From contig NZ_CP009056.1 of assembly GCF_000807275.1 (NCBI RefSeq), positions 2,295,192-2,359,191 on the forward strand: a stretch of DNA of 64,000 nucleotides, given 5' to 3'. The notes below the pieces were generated by a model. The model did no database searches. It worked only from the letters and a program-made list of their open reading frames with translations, and had not been told where the DNA came from. This stretch comes from Frischella perrara. Its GTDB lineage: Bacteria > Pseudomonadota > Gammaproteobacteria > Enterobacterales > Orbaceae. Below, piece by piece: positions 1 through 9,881 of the stretch. Every line of letters starts with the position of its first letter. Position 1 is the first letter of the stretch. Both the position numbers and the translations under genes were made by a program.

Positions 1-816
1 CTTTTCACGCATCTCTTTACGATGAACAATAAGATCTAGTGCACCTTTTTCTAGTAAGAACTCACTGCGTTGAAAACCAGTAGGAAGCGTTTCACGTACT
101 GTTTGTTCAATGACTCGGGGACCTGCAAAACCAATTAATGCCTTTGGCTCAGCAATATTAATATCTCCTAACATGGCAAGACTTGCAGATACTCCGCCCA
201 TTGTAGGATCTGTCATTACTGAAATAAAAGGTAAACCTAGGTCTTGCATTTTGGCCAAAATCGCACTTGTTTTAGCCATCTGCATTAATGAAAACAGCGC
301 TTCTTGCATACGCGCACCACCACTAGTGGAAAAACAAATTAGTGGGCATTTGTCTTCAATAGCTTGCTCAGCCGCTCGAACGAACATCGCACCGACTACT
401 GATGACATTGAACCACCAATAAAGGAGAATTCAAAAGCAGCGGTTACTACAGGAATACCAAATAAAGTTCCCTTCATAGCAATCATTGCATCTTTTTCAT
501 GCGTTTCTTTTTGCGCGGCAGTTAAACGATCTTTATATTTTTTTGAATCTTTAAACTTAAGAATATCTTTAGGCTCTAAATCAGTACCAAGTTCAACATC
601 AGAACCTTCATCGAGAAAACGATATAAACGCACTCGAGCGGGAATTCGCATATGATGATCGCATTTTGGACAAACTTCTAAATTTCTCTCAAGTTCTGCT
701 TGATAAATAATTTGTTCACAGCTAGGGCATTTAGTCCAAACCCCGCCCGGAATATTCGCTTTTTTATGATTTGACGAGATATTATTCTTATTAAGAATCT
801 TTTCAATCCAACTCAT
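1..816 (-). CDS. accD: Acetyl-CoA carboxylase carboxyltransferase beta subunit (partial, C-terminus off window)
   Basis: AccD pairs with AccA to form the cytoplasmic carboxyltransferase that moves the carboxyl group from carboxybiotin to acetyl-CoA, giving malonyl-CoA for fatty acid synthesis. The reading frame starts with ATG at 814-816 (MSWIEKIL) and stays open to the window edge, covering 272 codons. An N-terminal four-cysteine zinc ribbon is visible (Cys30, Cys33, Cys49, Cys52; CPSC and CPKC pairs). It is followed by the crotonase-like core with the glycine-rich stretch [11 protein letters not shown] and the segment [18 protein letters not shown], both typical of AccD. The full protein is usually about 290-300 residues, so only the last few dozen are missing. 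It lies downstream of usg-truA on the same strand, as in enterics. The dedA gene usually found between truA and accD is absent, leaving 180 bp of AT-rich sequence in which I see no other gene. Confidence 0.97.
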   Translation of the reverse strand, partial: MSWIEKILNKNNISSNHKKANIPGGVWTKCPSCEQIIYQAELERNLEVCPKCDHHMRIPARVRLYRFLDEGSDVELGTDLEPKDILKFKDSKKYKDRLTAAQKETHEKDAMIAMKGTLFGIPVVTAAFEFSFIGGSMSSVVGAMFVRAAEQAIEDKCPLICFSTSGGARMQEALFSLMQMAKTSAILAKMQDLGLPFISVMTDPTMGGVSASLAMLGDINIAEPKALIGFAGPRVIEQTVRETLPTGFQRSEFLLEKGALDLIVHRKEMREK

Positions 817-996
817 TATTAACCTTCTAGTTGTCTATCAAAGTGCAGAGATCGCACATTAAATTATTTACTTTAATTTTAGAATATTGGTTATTGTATA
901 TTATTTTATTCACATACTTAATAAATATTTTAAAATTGGTTTAATTTTTGAACATAATCTAATATCAGTATATTATACGCTAATTAATTAAAATCT

Positions 997-1776
997 TTAT
1001 AAAAATAAGGGACCTAACGGTGATTTTGGTAATTGATAACTCTCTGGATAAATCACATCAACTAAATATAGCCCATCAGACTTCGCCGTTGCTCCAGCTA
1101 AGGTTCGATCTTTTGAAGATAACAAAAATCTTATCCATTCTTCTGGTTGATTTCCATATCCAACTTCAATAAGACTCCCGACAATATTTCTAACCATATG
1201 ATGAACAAATGCATTGGCTTGAATATCAATAATAATATAACGATTTTGCCGGCTGACCTTAATATGATGTACATTTCTATTAGGCGATAAAGACTGACAA
1301 TGTGAGGCTCTAAAGGCACTAAAATCATTTTCTCCCAACAGAATCTGCGCTGCATTATGCATCTTGTTTTCATCTAAATCAGGATAATAGTGACTCACAC
1401 CTTTATTTAAAATAGCCTGACGATAAGGGTAATTATAAATGATATAACGATATCGACGAGCTAAGGCACTAAATCTAGCATGAAAATCCTCATCTACTTG
1501 TTTTGCCCATTTTACAGCGATATTAGTCGGTAAGTTTGCATTCACACCTAAAGTCCACGCTGTTATTTTACGCGAAGAAGTTGTCTCAAAATGAATGACT
1601 TGACCGGTAGCATGTACACCGGTATCCGTACGACCAGCACAAAATATTGAGATAGGTTCATTTGCGACTTTACTTAATGCGATTTCTAGAGTTTCTTGAA
1701 CGGATGCAACATGTTGCTGCTTTTGCCATCCAAAATATTGACTTCCGTCGTATTCGATTCCCAATGCAATCTTCAT
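997..1776 (-). CDS. truA: tRNA pseudouridine(38-40) synthase TruA
   Basis: TruA isomerises uridine to pseudouridine at positions 38, 39 and 40 in the anticodon stem-loop of many tRNAs. The 259-residue protein has the family motif [13 protein letters not shown], in which Asp51 is the catalytic aspartate, and the usual N-terminal start [18 protein letters not shown]. The second half has the conserved [11 protein letters not shown] segment that lines the active site. The length is normal for the family. It begins 15 bp after the usg stop, so the two genes are probably cotranscribed (usg-truA, then accD). The short TTG- and ATG-started frames inside it on either strand are shadows. Confidence 0.97.
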   Translation of the reverse strand: MKIALGIEYDGSQYFGWQKQQHVASVQETLEIALSKVANEPISIFCAGRTDTGVHATGQVIHFETTSSRKITAWTLGVNANLPTNIAVKWAKQVDEDFHARFSALARRYRYIIYNYPYRQAILNKGVSHYYPDLDENKMHNAAQILLGENDFSAFRASHCQSLSPNRNVHHIKVSRQNRYIIIDIQANAFVHHMVRNIVGSLIEVGYGNQPEEWIRFLLSSKDRTLAGATAKSDGLYLVDVIYPESYQLPKSPLGPLFL

Positions 1777-1791
1777 TACAAAAACTCTCTA

Positions 1792-2796
1792 CTATAAATA
1801 TTCATTAAGCAATTTTTCTGCTGTTTCTAATAAAATTTGTGCACCTAAATAGCGAATATTATCGCTCACACTTATACATTTTATTTGGTCGGGGCTACCA
1901 TATCCGTATCGAACATCTGCTAGGTGAATCTTATGCAATCCTTCTTGTTCTATATTAACTTGGGTAACTGGTGTAGGATAATCCGATTCCATAAAATTTA
2001 CACCATATTGTATTGCTTTATTACTATCATAATGATGATCTATATTGAGAGGTACTGACGAGCTAAAAGTTAATGATTGAGTAAGTCCATAAAAAACAGG
2101 TACCAATATAGAATCAACGTTAATAGATAATTGATAATCACCTGTTATTTTTCTGATTTCTTCAACAATAATCATTTCATCAGCTAATTCATTATTCACT
2201 GGCAATACATTAAATGCCATTTGTTTATTAAATAATTCATTCTCTACTGGTAGACCATTAAGTAAACGAGCACTTTGACTCGCTAATTGTTCTACACTAC
2301 TTTTACCATAAAATGACGCGGGAACTAAATTCGTTATATGAACTTGCGTTAATTGCTGAATATCAGTTAAGGTTGAAATAACTCTTAGAGATTGACTTAC
2401 GATAGGATTCGCTACAGCAATTATATTTTCATTACGAAAGTCAGCTAGTAAATAGTCGTTAACTCTTGGTAAAATTAATGGGATATTATCTTCTTGTGCA
2501 AAAGCACCGGATGCATCTATAACAATACAGCCTGACTCTGCAGCTGTTCTGACATATTTTTGTGAGATCGTTTGATTAACGGCAAAAAAAGCGACATGAT
2601 AATGTGACCAATCCGTAGTATTGATATTGTTAATAGTGATATTTTTACCTAAAACCCGAACATTATCACCTTCACTATTATCACTTCCAATCAAGCCTAT
2701 TTCATTAATTGATAATGTGCTATGTTGTAATAATTCAACTAAAGCACTTCCGACCTGACCACTTGCACCTACTACGGCAATATTCCATGATGACAT
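1792..2796 (-). CDS. usg: Usg protein, aspartate-semialdehyde dehydrogenase-like paralogue lacking the catalytic cysteine
   Basis: This 334-residue protein has the fold of aspartate-semialdehyde dehydrogenase: an N-terminal Rossmann motif (VVGASGQVGSALVELL, about residues 8-23) and a C-terminal dimerisation domain. In true Asd the active-site motif is N-C-x-T. Here the matching stretch reads VANPIVSQSL, with Val133 in the cysteine position, so it should not catalyse the Asd reaction. This loss, and its place directly upstream of truA, match the Usg family of enterics. The function of Usg is not established. The start is ATG at 2794-2796. The alternative, a genuine Asd, is unlikely because of the missing nucleophile. 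Confidence 0.88.
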   Translation of the reverse strand: MSSWNIAVVGASGQVGSALVELLQHSTLSINEIGLIGSDNSEGDNVRVLGKNITINNINTTDWSHYHVAFFAVNQTISQKYVRTAAESGCIVIDASGAFAQEDNIPLILPRVNDYLLADFRNENIIAVANPIVSQSLRVISTLTDIQQLTQVHITNLVPASFYGKSSVEQLASQSARLLNGLPVENELFNKQMAFNVLPVNNELADEMIIVEEIRKITGDYQLSINVDSILVPVFYGLTQSLTFSSSVPLNIDHHYDSNKAIQYGVNFMESDYPTPVTQVNIEQEGLHKIHLADVRYGYGSPDQIKCISVSDNIRYLGAQILLETAEKLLNEYL

Positions 2797-3054
2797 AATT
2801 TACTAACCTATTAATTATTTACTTAATTGGGGCTGATTATACTGACTATTATAGTTAAGATACAGAGATAAAAGTATATAAAGTAAGATGTTTAAACTAT
2901 TTATAAATCTATAAAAGTCAAATGAATATCTTAAGAAGACTATCATAAGATTAAACACACCTTAATAAAGAATGGAATAATGCACATTTATGGTCAAATT
3001 CGCCATTAAGCCTTAACAGTTAATAGCGAATACAAAATTGAAATATCTCATTTA

Positions 3055-3375
3055 TTATAAGGATATTTTACCAACATTCTTATCAAGTATTGATTGACCA
3101 ATTCCAGATACCTCTTTAAGTTGCTCAATCGTCACAAAAGGACCGAATTGATCACGATATTCAACTATTTTCTTAGCCTTGTTAAGCCCTATTCCATTTA
3201 AATTTCGTGCTAATTCTTCAACTGAGGCTGTATTAATATTTACAGTAGCATTTTGCTCTATTTGATTGTTTGATGTATCTCCATGATTTACTGATTCTGC
3301 AAATGCATTCAAAGAGAAATTTGTTGTTAAAAAGATTAACGTAACCACAATAAAATACTTACTTAACTTCTTCAT
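3055..3375 (-). CDS. ComEA-family helix-hairpin-helix protein with signal peptide (YbaV-like)
   Basis: A 106-residue exported protein. Residues 1-26 form a signal peptide (basic MKKLSKY, hydrophobic core, cut after AFA). The C-terminal half (about residues 43-106) carries two helix-hairpin-helix motifs, seen as NINTASVEELARNLNGIGLNKAKKI and IEQLKEVSGIG, the non-specific DNA-binding unit of ComEA. In competent bacteria ComEA binds incoming DNA in the periplasm; many enterics keep a homologue (YbaV) of unclear role. In E. coli it lies downstream of lon-hupB-ppiD. Here it directly follows lon on the same strand, so hupB and ppiD are gone from between them. A terminator-like hairpin separates it from lon. 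Whether this organism is competent cannot be told from the window. Confidence 0.88.
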   Translation of the reverse strand: MKKLSKYFIVVTLIFLTTNFSLNAFAESVNHGDTSNNQIEQNATVNINTASVEELARNLNGIGLNKAKKIVEYRDQFGPFVTIEQLKEVSGIGQSILDKNVGKISL

Positions 3376-3603
3376 TATTATTAATTCCTAAATTAATCAA
3401 AATTGGGGAAGATAACTATGGCATGAATAAATATAGGCTAGGATGTAATTAGGTAATGATTACTAAATGCTTAGTTAATTATGTTAATACTTTTATTGGT
3501 TTTATTAATTGTTGTGATATTGTTAGCAAAAACTTCTTATCTTTTTAAGATCTTTAAATTGTTTAAATAGTAACAATTATTGACTTAAATAAAAATGATT
3601 ACA

Positions 3604-3631
3604 AATAAAAAGGTCAGCGCTAAGCTGACCT
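3604..3631 (-). terminator. Rho-independent terminator after lon
   Basis: An 8-bp perfect stem (3611-3618 with 3624-3631, AGGTCAGC/GCTGACCT) with a 5-nt loop lies 19 bp beyond the lon stop. Read on the minus strand it is followed by TTTTTATTTG, a usable U-run. The rest of 3376-3649 is AT-rich and shows no gene; it probably holds the promoter of the ComEA-like gene. Confidence 0.8.
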
Positions 3632-3649
3632 GAGATATTTTAAATAACC

Positions 3650-6067
3650 TTAATTCAAACTTCCACTAACGGGTTGTTCATGTTTTGATTTCTTGCTAGA
3701 ACGTTTTATTGACGTTTTAGTCACCTTAATCGGCTCACTTCCAAATGGATTATTTTGTAAAGCAATATTAATTACTTCATCAATCCATTTTACTGGATGA
3801 ATATCGATCGCAGATTTAACGTTATCAGGTATATCCTCTAAATCTTTAACATTATCAATTGGGATAATTGCTGTTTTAATTCCCCCGCGATGAGCTGCTA
3901 AGAGCTTCTCTTTTAACCCACCGATTGGTAAGACCTGACCTCTCAATGTTATTTCACCGGTCATCGCTACATCGGCTTTAACTGGATTACCTGTTAAGGT
4001 AGAAATTAAAGAAGTACACATCGCAATTCCCGCACTCGGGCCATCTTTTGGTGTCGCACCATCAGGAACATGAACATGAATATCACGTTTCTCATAAAAA
4101 TCAGGATTAATCCCTAATTTCTCTGCTCGTGAACGTACCACAGTTAAAGCCGTCTGGATGGATTCTTGCATTACATCACCTAATGAGCCAGTATAGGTAA
4201 GTTTACCTTTACCCGGTACGCTAACAGATTCAATAGTCAATAAATCCCCGCCGACTTCAGTCCAAGCTAAACCGTTAACTTGTCCAATGCGGTTTTCATT
4301 ATCAATTTTGCCATAATCAAAACGTTGAATACCTAAGTAGTTTTTCAAATTGTCATGGTTTACTACGATTTTCTTGAGTTTTTTATCTAAAGATAATTGT
4401 TTAACAACCTTACGGCAAATTTTTGCAATTTCCCGCTCTAAACTACGCACACCTGCTTCGCGCGTATAATAACGAATAATTCCAATGATAGCTGAATCAT
4501 CTATGATAATTTCACTTGGTTTAAGTCCATTATTTTCAATTTGCTTATAAACAAGATGTTGTTTAGCAATATTCAATTTTTCATCTTCTGTATAACCCGA
4601 CAATCGAATTACTTCCATACGGTCAAGAAGTGGACCGGGAATATTCATTGAATTAGCAGTAGCAACAAACATGACATTTGACAAATCATAGTCAACTTCT
4701 AGATAGTGATCACTAAAGGCATTATTTTGCTCAGGATCAAGAACCTCTAAAAGTGCTGATGCAGGATCTCCACGCATATCCGATGACATTTTATCAATTT
4801 CGTCTAATAAAAAGAGTGGATTTTTAACACCAACTTTTGCCATTCGTTGCATTAATTTACCCGGCATTGAACCAATATAAGTTCGGCGATGACCACGAAT
4901 TTCAGCCTCATCTCTAACGCCACCTAAAGCCATACGAACATACTCACGTCCTGTTGCTTTAGCAATAGATTGACCTAATGATGTTTTACCAACCCCAGGA
5001 GGTCCTACTAAACATAAAATAGGACCTTTTATTTTATTAACCCGAGTTTGAACAGCTAAATATTCCAAAATACGATCTTTAACTCGTTCTAGACCATAGT
5101 GATCGCGATCGAGTATCTTTTGTGCTTCTGTAATACTTTTCTTAACTTTGCTTTTTTTATGCCATGGTAGCTGTAACATCCAATCGATGTAACCTCGTAC
5201 CACAGTCGCTTCTGCAGACATAGCTGGCATCATTTTAAGTTTATTGAGTTCAGCCATGACTTTTTCAGTCGCTTCTTTTGACATTTTAGCTTTGTTAATT
5301 TTAACTTTTAACTCTTCATATTCGTCAGATTTATTTTCTATATCACCTAATTCTTTATGAATCGCTTTGATTTGTTCGTTAAGATAATACTCTTTTTGCG
5401 CCTTTTCCATTTGTTCTTTAACGCGTTGACGAATACTCTTCTCAACTTGTAATAAATCAATTTCTGATTCCATCATAGATAATAGAAATTCAAAACGTTT
5501 TTCTAAATCTAAACTTGCTAAAATTTCCTGTTTCTGCGTTACTTTTATAAATAAAGTTGCGGCAATAGAATCAGCTAATTGAGCGGGTTCTTTGATATGA
5601 AGAATAGAATCAACAACTTCTTGTGTAATCTTTTTATTTAGTTTGGCATATTCTTCGAAGTTTGATAAAACAACACGAATTAAAGCTTCATTAACTTCAT
5701 TAGTTGTTGTTGTCGCCATTTCTACATTGCCAATAAAAAACTCATCAACATCTTGTTCTAAAATTTCTATGAGTTTAGCCCTTTCAATACCTTCAACTAA
5801 AACTTTAATTGTTCCATCGGGTAGTTTTAAAAGTTGTAGTATATTAGCAATGGTCCCAATAGTATAAAGATCACTTTCTTGTGGATCATCTTGCGTTGGA
5901 TCTTTTTGCGTCACTAAAAAGACTTTTTTATCCATTTCCATTGCTTTTTCTAAACAATGAATTGATTTCTCTCTTCCAACAAACAGAGGAATAACCATAT
6001 GTGGAAAAACAACCACATCTCTTAAAGGTAATACTGGTATCATCTGTTTTGATTGTATTGTTCTCAT
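3650..6067 (-). CDS. lon: ATP-dependent endopeptidase La (Lon protease)
   Basis: Lon degrades misfolded and regulatory proteins in the cytoplasm, using ATP to unfold them. The 805-residue protein has the three Lon parts in order: an N-terminal substrate-binding domain (residues about 10-300, starting IPVLPLRDVVVFPHMVIPL), an AAA+ domain with Walker A GPPGVGKTS and Walker B FLLDEIDKM, and a C-terminal Ser-Lys protease domain with the motif PKDGPSAGIAM (catalytic Ser678) and GGLKEKLLAA (catalytic Lys about 721). It is about 20 residues longer than E. coli Lon because of a lysine- and serine-rich tail (about residues 780-805). The start ATG at 6065-6067 follows an AGAGAG ribosome-binding site. 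A sigma-32-type promoter lies about 38 bp upstream of the start codon, which fits heat-shock control. Confidence 0.98.
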   Translation of the reverse strand: MRTIQSKQMIPVLPLRDVVVFPHMVIPLFVGREKSIHCLEKAMEMDKKVFLVTQKDPTQDDPQESDLYTIGTIANILQLLKLPDGTIKVLVEGIERAKLIEILEQDVDEFFIGNVEMATTTTNEVNEALIRVVLSNFEEYAKLNKKITQEVVDSILHIKEPAQLADSIAATLFIKVTQKQEILASLDLEKRFEFLLSMMESEIDLLQVEKSIRQRVKEQMEKAQKEYYLNEQIKAIHKELGDIENKSDEYEELKVKINKAKMSKEATEKVMAELNKLKMMPAMSAEATVVRGYIDWMLQLPWHKKSKVKKSITEAQKILDRDHYGLERVKDRILEYLAVQTRVNKIKGPILCLVGPPGVGKTSLGQSIAKATGREYVRMALGGVRDEAEIRGHRRTYIGSMPGKLMQRMAKVGVKNPLFLLDEIDKMSSDMRGDPASALLEVLDPEQNNAFSDHYLEVDYDLSNVMFVATANSMNIPGPLLDRMEVIRLSGYTEDEKLNIAKQHLVYKQIENNGLKPSEIIIDDSAIIGIIRYYTREAGVRSLEREIAKICRKVVKQLSLDKKLKKIVVNHDNLKNYLGIQRFDYGKIDNENRIGQVNGLAWTEVGGDLLTIESVSVPGKGKLTYTGSLGDVMQESIQTALTVVRSRAEKLGINPDFYEKRDIHVHVPDGATPKDGPSAGIAMCTSLISTLTGNPVKADVAMTGEITLRGQVLPIGGLKEKLLAAHRGGIKTAIIPIDNVKDLEDIPDNVKSAIDIHPVKWIDEVINIALQNNPFGSEPIKVTKTSIKRSSKKSKHEQPVSGSLN

Positions 6068-6104
6068 ATAACTCTCTCTAGTAGCGTTACTTAATATTAT
6101 GTCT

Positions 6105-6132
6105 ATATTGGGATCAATAAGAAATATTCAAG
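6105..6132 (-). promoter_or_regulatory. Sigma-32 (heat-shock) promoter of lon
   Basis: On the minus strand, CTTGAA (6132-6127), a 14-nt spacer and CCCAATAT (6112-6105) match the sigma-32 consensus CTTGAA-N13-15-CCCCATnT with one mismatch in the -10 element. Transcription would start near 6098, leaving a leader of about 30 nt before the lon ATG. E. coli lon is also a heat-shock gene. The rest of the 309-bp lon-clpX gap is AT-rich and holds only the clpX stem-loop. Confidence 0.75.
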
Positions 6133-6336
6133 CCTATTTATTTAATTACATTTTATCCTCTTGTTATAATTTAAATATAAACATTGCGTTAGCAGACAAA
6201 AGTCATAAAACAGTTATAACCGGCAATGATGTGGACAAAAAATTTAATTAATGGATTATTTTAACATCATTATTCAATAATAAAATAAAAATGCTAAAAA
6301 GGAAGTTATAGTTTAAATTATAGTTTTGATGAGAAT

Positions 6337-6371
6337 AACCAACACATCTAATAAATTTTGATGTGTTGGTT
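6337..6371 (-). terminator. Strong stem-loop just after clpX
   Basis: A 12-bp perfect inverted repeat (AACCAACACATC at 6337-6348 and its complement at 6360-6371) with an 11-nt loop begins 6 nt after the clpX stop. The minus strand has no U-run after the stem (it continues ATTCTCATC), so this may protect the clpX mRNA 3' end or act as a weak terminator. Confidence 0.5.
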
Positions 6372-6376
6372 GATGA

Positions 6377-7633
6377 TTAATCATTATATATGATTTCTGG
6401 TACGGATGAATGTTGAATAGTATCTTTGTTGATGATCACTTTTTTAACATTATTCATTGAAGGCAAATCATACATTGTTTCTAACAATACATTTTCAACA
6501 ATTGATCTTAAGCCTCGAGCACCGGTCTTACGTCTCATAGACTTTTCAGCAATCGCTTGCAGCGCTTCTTCTGTAAACTCTAATTCAACATTTTCCAAAT
6601 CAAATAATAATTTATACTGTTTAGTTAATGCATTTTTTGGTTCAGTTAATATTTTAATTAAAGCATCTTTGTCTAATTCAGAAAGAGCTGCAATGACAGG
6701 AAGCCGACCAATAAATTCAGGTATAAGACCAAATTTTATTAAATCTTCTGGTTCAATTTTAGCAAATAATTCTGATTCTGAGGCTTTTTGTTTTTGCCCA
6801 ACAACTTCAGCGCTAAAACCAATTCCTCGATTGACTGATACTCTCTTTTCAATAACTTTATCAAGACCTGCAAAAGCGCCACCACAGATGAATAGAATTT
6901 TCGATGTATCAACTTGCAAAAATTCTTGTTGTGGATGCTTACGTCCACCTTTTGGCGGTACAGAGGCAACCGTTCCCTCAATAATTTTTAATAATGCTTG
7001 CTGGACACCCTCTCCAGAAACATCACGCGTAATAGAAGGGTTGTCAGATTTACGCGATATTTTGTCAATTTCATCAACATAAATAATACCACGTTTTGCC
7101 TTCTCAACATCATAATCACAATTTTGCAGTAATTTTTGAATAATATTTTCAACATCTTCACCCACATAACCCGCTTCAGTTAATGTAGTTGCATCTGCTA
7201 TAGCAAAGGGTACATCTAGAAAACGTGCTAGTGTTTCAGCTAATAGAGTTTTACCACTACCGGTTGGACCAATCAGAAGAATATTACTTTTTCCTAACTC
7301 AACGCCACTATCATGTTTAGGTGCTCTAATGCGTTTATAATGATTATAAACTGCAACAGATAGAACCTTTTTCGCTTGTTCCTGACCGATAACATATTCA
7401 TCTAAGTGAGCACGAATTTCATGCGGAGTTGGTAAAGCCTTCTCTATTTTAGGGTCTGATATAAATGAGTCACTCGTTTCTTCTAAAAGAATATCATTAC
7501 ATAGCCCAATGCATTCATTACAAATATAAATTGAAGATGGTCCTGCAATTAACTTTTTTACCTCATGTTGACTTTTGCCACAAAAGGTACAATAAAGTAA
7601 TTTACTTGAATTCTCTTTATTCACTACATCCAC
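6377..7633 (-). CDS. clpX: ATP-dependent Clp protease ATP-binding subunit ClpX
   Basis: ClpX is the AAA+ unfoldase that recognises tagged substrates and feeds them into ClpP. The 418-residue protein has the N-terminal zinc-binding domain (Cys15, Cys18, Cys38, Cys41), Walker A ([18 protein letters not shown]), Walker B ([10 protein letters not shown]) and the [13 protein letters not shown] sensor-2 region. The IGF loop needed to dock on ClpP is present (NRGIGFSAE). It lies downstream of clpP on the same strand with a 239-bp gap, so it may be cotranscribed or use its own promoter. The start is ATG at 7631-7633. Small frames on both strands inside it are shadows. Confidence 0.98.
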   Translation of the reverse strand: MDVVNKENSSKLLYCTFCGKSQHEVKKLIAGPSSIYICNECIGLCNDILLEETSDSFISDPKIEKALPTPHEIRAHLDEYVIGQEQAKKVLSVAVYNHYKRIRAPKHDSGVELGKSNILLIGPTGSGKTLLAETLARFLDVPFAIADATTLTEAGYVGEDVENIIQKLLQNCDYDVEKAKRGIIYVDEIDKISRKSDNPSITRDVSGEGVQQALLKIIEGTVASVPPKGGRKHPQQEFLQVDTSKILFICGGAFAGLDKVIEKRVSVNRGIGFSAEVVGQKQKASESELFAKIEPEDLIKFGLIPEFIGRLPVIAALSELDKDALIKILTEPKNALTKQYKLLFDLENVELEFTEEALQAIAEKSMRRKTGARGLRSIVENVLLETMYDLPSMNNVKKVIINKDTIQHSSVPEIIYND

Positions 7634-7761
7634 CTATTGATTACAAATAAATTGATTTATTCACTTTGAACCATCGTATCTAAATAAATTGTGGATTCAT
7701 TTCCAACTTATATAGGATTATTTCGATTTGTTTCTGTTCGTTGTATAAAATCAATATAACA

Positions 7762-7805
7762 TTAATGATATTAAATCCGAATAGCTGGAGTGATAATATC
7801 ATTAA
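7762..7805. repeat. 12-bp perfect inverted repeat in the clpP-clpX gap
   Basis: TTAATGATATTA (7762-7773) is matched by its exact complement at 7794-7805, with 20 nt between the arms. It lies between the clpP stop and the clpX start, so the clpPX transcript would form a long AU-rich hairpin there. It could be a processing or attenuation site, or an operator. In sequence this AT-rich, chance is a real alternative. Confidence 0.4.
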
Positions 7806-7872
7806 ATACTTAACTTGCGGTTAAATAATTACTTTTTATTGATAAACCTTTTCCAAATTCTAATATCGCATA

Positions 7873-8493
7873 CTATTGAGTGCGTTTATCAAAAATAGCA
7901 TCTACTAAACCATATTCAACAGCTTGTTGAGCTGACATAAAATTATCCCGATCAGTATCTCGTTCGATCACTTCAATTTTTTGTCCGGTATGATAAGCCA
8001 TTAATTCATTCATTCTATTTTTAATCTTCAGAACTTCCTGAGCATGAATTTGAATGTCTGAAGCTTGCCCCTGAAAACCACCTAAAGGTTGATGAATCAT
8101 AACACGAGCATTTGGTAAGCAATATCGTTTACCTTGTGTACCAGCTGTTAAAAGAAATGCCCCCATAGAACAAGCCTGACCTAAACAAATTGTACTTACA
8201 TCAGGTTTAATAAACTGCATAGTATCATAAATAGACATTCCAGCGGTTATTACTCCACCAGGAGAATTAATATAAAGGTAAATATCTTTTTCGGGATCTT
8301 CGGCTTCTAAAAATAACATCTGAGCCACAATTAAATTGGCCATATTATCTTCGACTTGACCTGTCAAAAAAATGATACGTTCTTTTAAAAGACGAGAATA
8401 AATGTCATATGCTCTTTCTCCACGTGAGTTTTGCTCGACAACCATGGGAATAACACCCATTCTTTCTTCAAATGAATTGCTATTATAAGACAT
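7873..8493 (-). CDS. clpP: ATP-dependent Clp protease proteolytic subunit ClpP
   Basis: ClpP is the tetradecameric serine protease chamber that works with ClpX or ClpA. The 206-residue protein has the catalytic serine in [11 protein letters not shown] (Ser109), the histidine in MIHQPLGG and the aspartate in RDTDRDNF. The N-terminal [21 protein letters not shown] is the expected short propeptide. A very strong ribosome-binding site (GGAGGAAAA) precedes the ATG at 8491-8493. It lies 86 bp after tig on the same strand with a terminator-like hairpin between, the classic tig-clpP-clpX-lon order. Confidence 0.98.
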   Translation of the reverse strand: MSYNSNSFEERMGVIPMVVEQNSRGERAYDIYSRLLKERIIFLTGQVEDNMANLIVAQMLFLEAEDPEKDIYLYINSPGGVITAGMSIYDTMQFIKPDVSTICLGQACSMGAFLLTAGTQGKRYCLPNARVMIHQPLGGFQGQASDIQIHAQEVLKIKNRMNELMAYHTGQKIEVIERDTDRDNFMSAQQAVEYGLVDAIFDKRTQ

Positions 8494-8516
8494 TTTTCCT
8501 CCTTAACTAATAAAAC

Positions 8517-8547
8517 AGCCCAAAAAAGAACACTCTTATTTTGGGCT
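8517..8547 (-). terminator. Hairpin terminator/attenuator between tig and clpP
   Basis: AGCCCAAAA (8517-8525) pairs with TTTTGGGCT (8539-8547) around a 13-nt loop. On the minus strand the stem is followed by GTTTTATT. It would end or attenuate the tig transcript before clpP. Confidence 0.6.
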
Positions 8548-8579
8548 ATAAACTTTAAGAAATCAAAAACTTACTTTTA

Positions 8580-9881
8580 TTAAGCCGGTTTTTGATTCAT
8601 CAACTCTGAAAATGAATATGTTTTTTCAGTAACTTTAGCTTTCTCAAGTAATAGGTCTATCACTTGATCTTCCAAAGCTACAGCTTTTAAATTTTCAGAA
8701 GCTTTTTTATCTTTGCTATAATAATCCATAACTTCTTTAGGATCTTCATAAGCTGTCGCAATTTCTTCAATTAACGCTTTAACACGGTTTTCATCCGCTT
8801 TTAACTTATTACTTTCGATAATTTCGCCAAATAATAATCCAACGAGTACACGTCTTTTAGCTTCTGTTTCAAATAACTCTTTTGGTAATTCAACTGGTTT
8901 TTTAATATTACCACCGAATTGAGATATAGCTTGTTGACGTAAAACATCTATTTCGCGATCGACTAATGCAGATGGAACATCAACGTTATTATATTTAACT
9001 AACTCATCAATTACAGTTGATTTTGTTTTGTTACGGATCGTTGCAGTTAATTCGCGCTGCATATTTTTTTGCACTTCAGCTTTTAAACCATCAACAGTGC
9101 CATCTGCGATACCAAAGCGTTTAATTACATCTTCTGTTAATTCTGGTAATTCTAGCTCTTCAACTTTTTTCAATGTTGATTCAAATTTAGCCGCCTTACC
9201 TTTTAGGTTTTCAGCATGATAATTTTCAGGGAAAGTCACATTAATATCGAACTTATCACCTGCTTTATGACCTAAAATCGCTTCCTCAAATCCTGGAATC
9301 ATACGACCTTGACCTAGCACTAAAGCAAAATCACTTGCCTTACCACCTTCAAACTCTTCACCATCAACTGTACCTAAGAAATCTAAAATAACGCGAGATT
9401 GATCTTTAGCTTCTGCGTCAACTTCTTTCCAAGCACCTTGTTGTTTACGAAGTGTTTCGATCATTACTTCAACATCTGCATCAGAGATCGAGGCAACCGG
9501 TTTTTCGATTTCCATTTTATCTAGATCTTTGATTTCAATTTGCGGATAAACTTCAAATTCCACAGTAAAATTGTAGTCTTCACCCTCTTTATATTCTGTT
9601 GGATTATAAGTCGGTGCTCCTACTGGATTAATTTTTTCTTGAATAATTGCATCAATAAAGCTACGTTGCATTAATTCACTTAATGCGTCTTGTAAAATTG
9701 AAGCACCAAAACGTTGCTCAACAACTTTCAAAGGCACTTTACCTTTACGAAAACCATCAATACGAACTTTTTTAGCTGTATTAACCACTTCTTTTTGTAC
9801 TGCTTTTTTAATATCTTCTGATGGAATAGTTATCGCTAAACGTCTACCTAATCCCTGTGTTGTTTCCACCGAAACTTGCAT
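8580..9881 (-). CDS. tig: Trigger factor, ribosome-bound chaperone and peptidyl-prolyl isomerase
   Basis: Trigger factor sits at the ribosome exit tunnel and shields nascent chains. The 433-residue protein shows the three family domains: the N-terminal ribosome-binding domain with the signature [17 protein letters not shown] (residues about 44-60), an FKBP-type isomerase domain (about 150-245, with [17 protein letters not shown] and [13 protein letters not shown]), and the helical C-terminal chaperone domain. The length matches the usual 430 or so. It lies first in the tig-clpP-clpX-lon block. The 130-bp gap to lpxD upstream should hold its promoter; no motif stands out there. Confidence 0.98.
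   Translation of the reverse strand: MQVSVETTQGLGRRLAITIPSEDIKKAVQKEVVNTAKKVRIDGFRKGKVPLKVVEQRFGASILQDALSELMQRSFIDAIIQEKINPVGAPTYNPTEYKEGEDYNFTVEFEVYPQIEIKDLDKMEIEKPVASISDADVEVMIETLRKQQGAWKEVDAEAKDQSRVILDFLGTVDGEEFEGGKASDFALVLGQGRMIPGFEEAILGHKAGDKFDINVTFPENYHAENLKGKAAKFESTLKKVEELELPELTEDVIKRFGIADGTVDGLKAEVQKNMQRELTATIRNKTKSTVIDELVKYNNVDVPSALVDREIDVLRQQAISQFGGNIKKPVELPKELFETEAKRRVLVGLLFGEIIESNKLKADENRVKALIEEIATAYEDPKEVMDYYSKDKKASENLKAVALEDQVIDLLLEKAKVTEKTYSFSELMNQKPA

Noticed and set aside
110-655. Open plus-strand frame of 181 codons near the left edge
   Set aside because: It lies fully antisense to accD, whose zinc ribbon and catalytic motifs are clear on the minus strand.
6426-7082. Plus-strand frame of about 218 codons
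   Set aside because: It is antisense to clpX and has a serine/proline-rich make-up typical of shadow frames.
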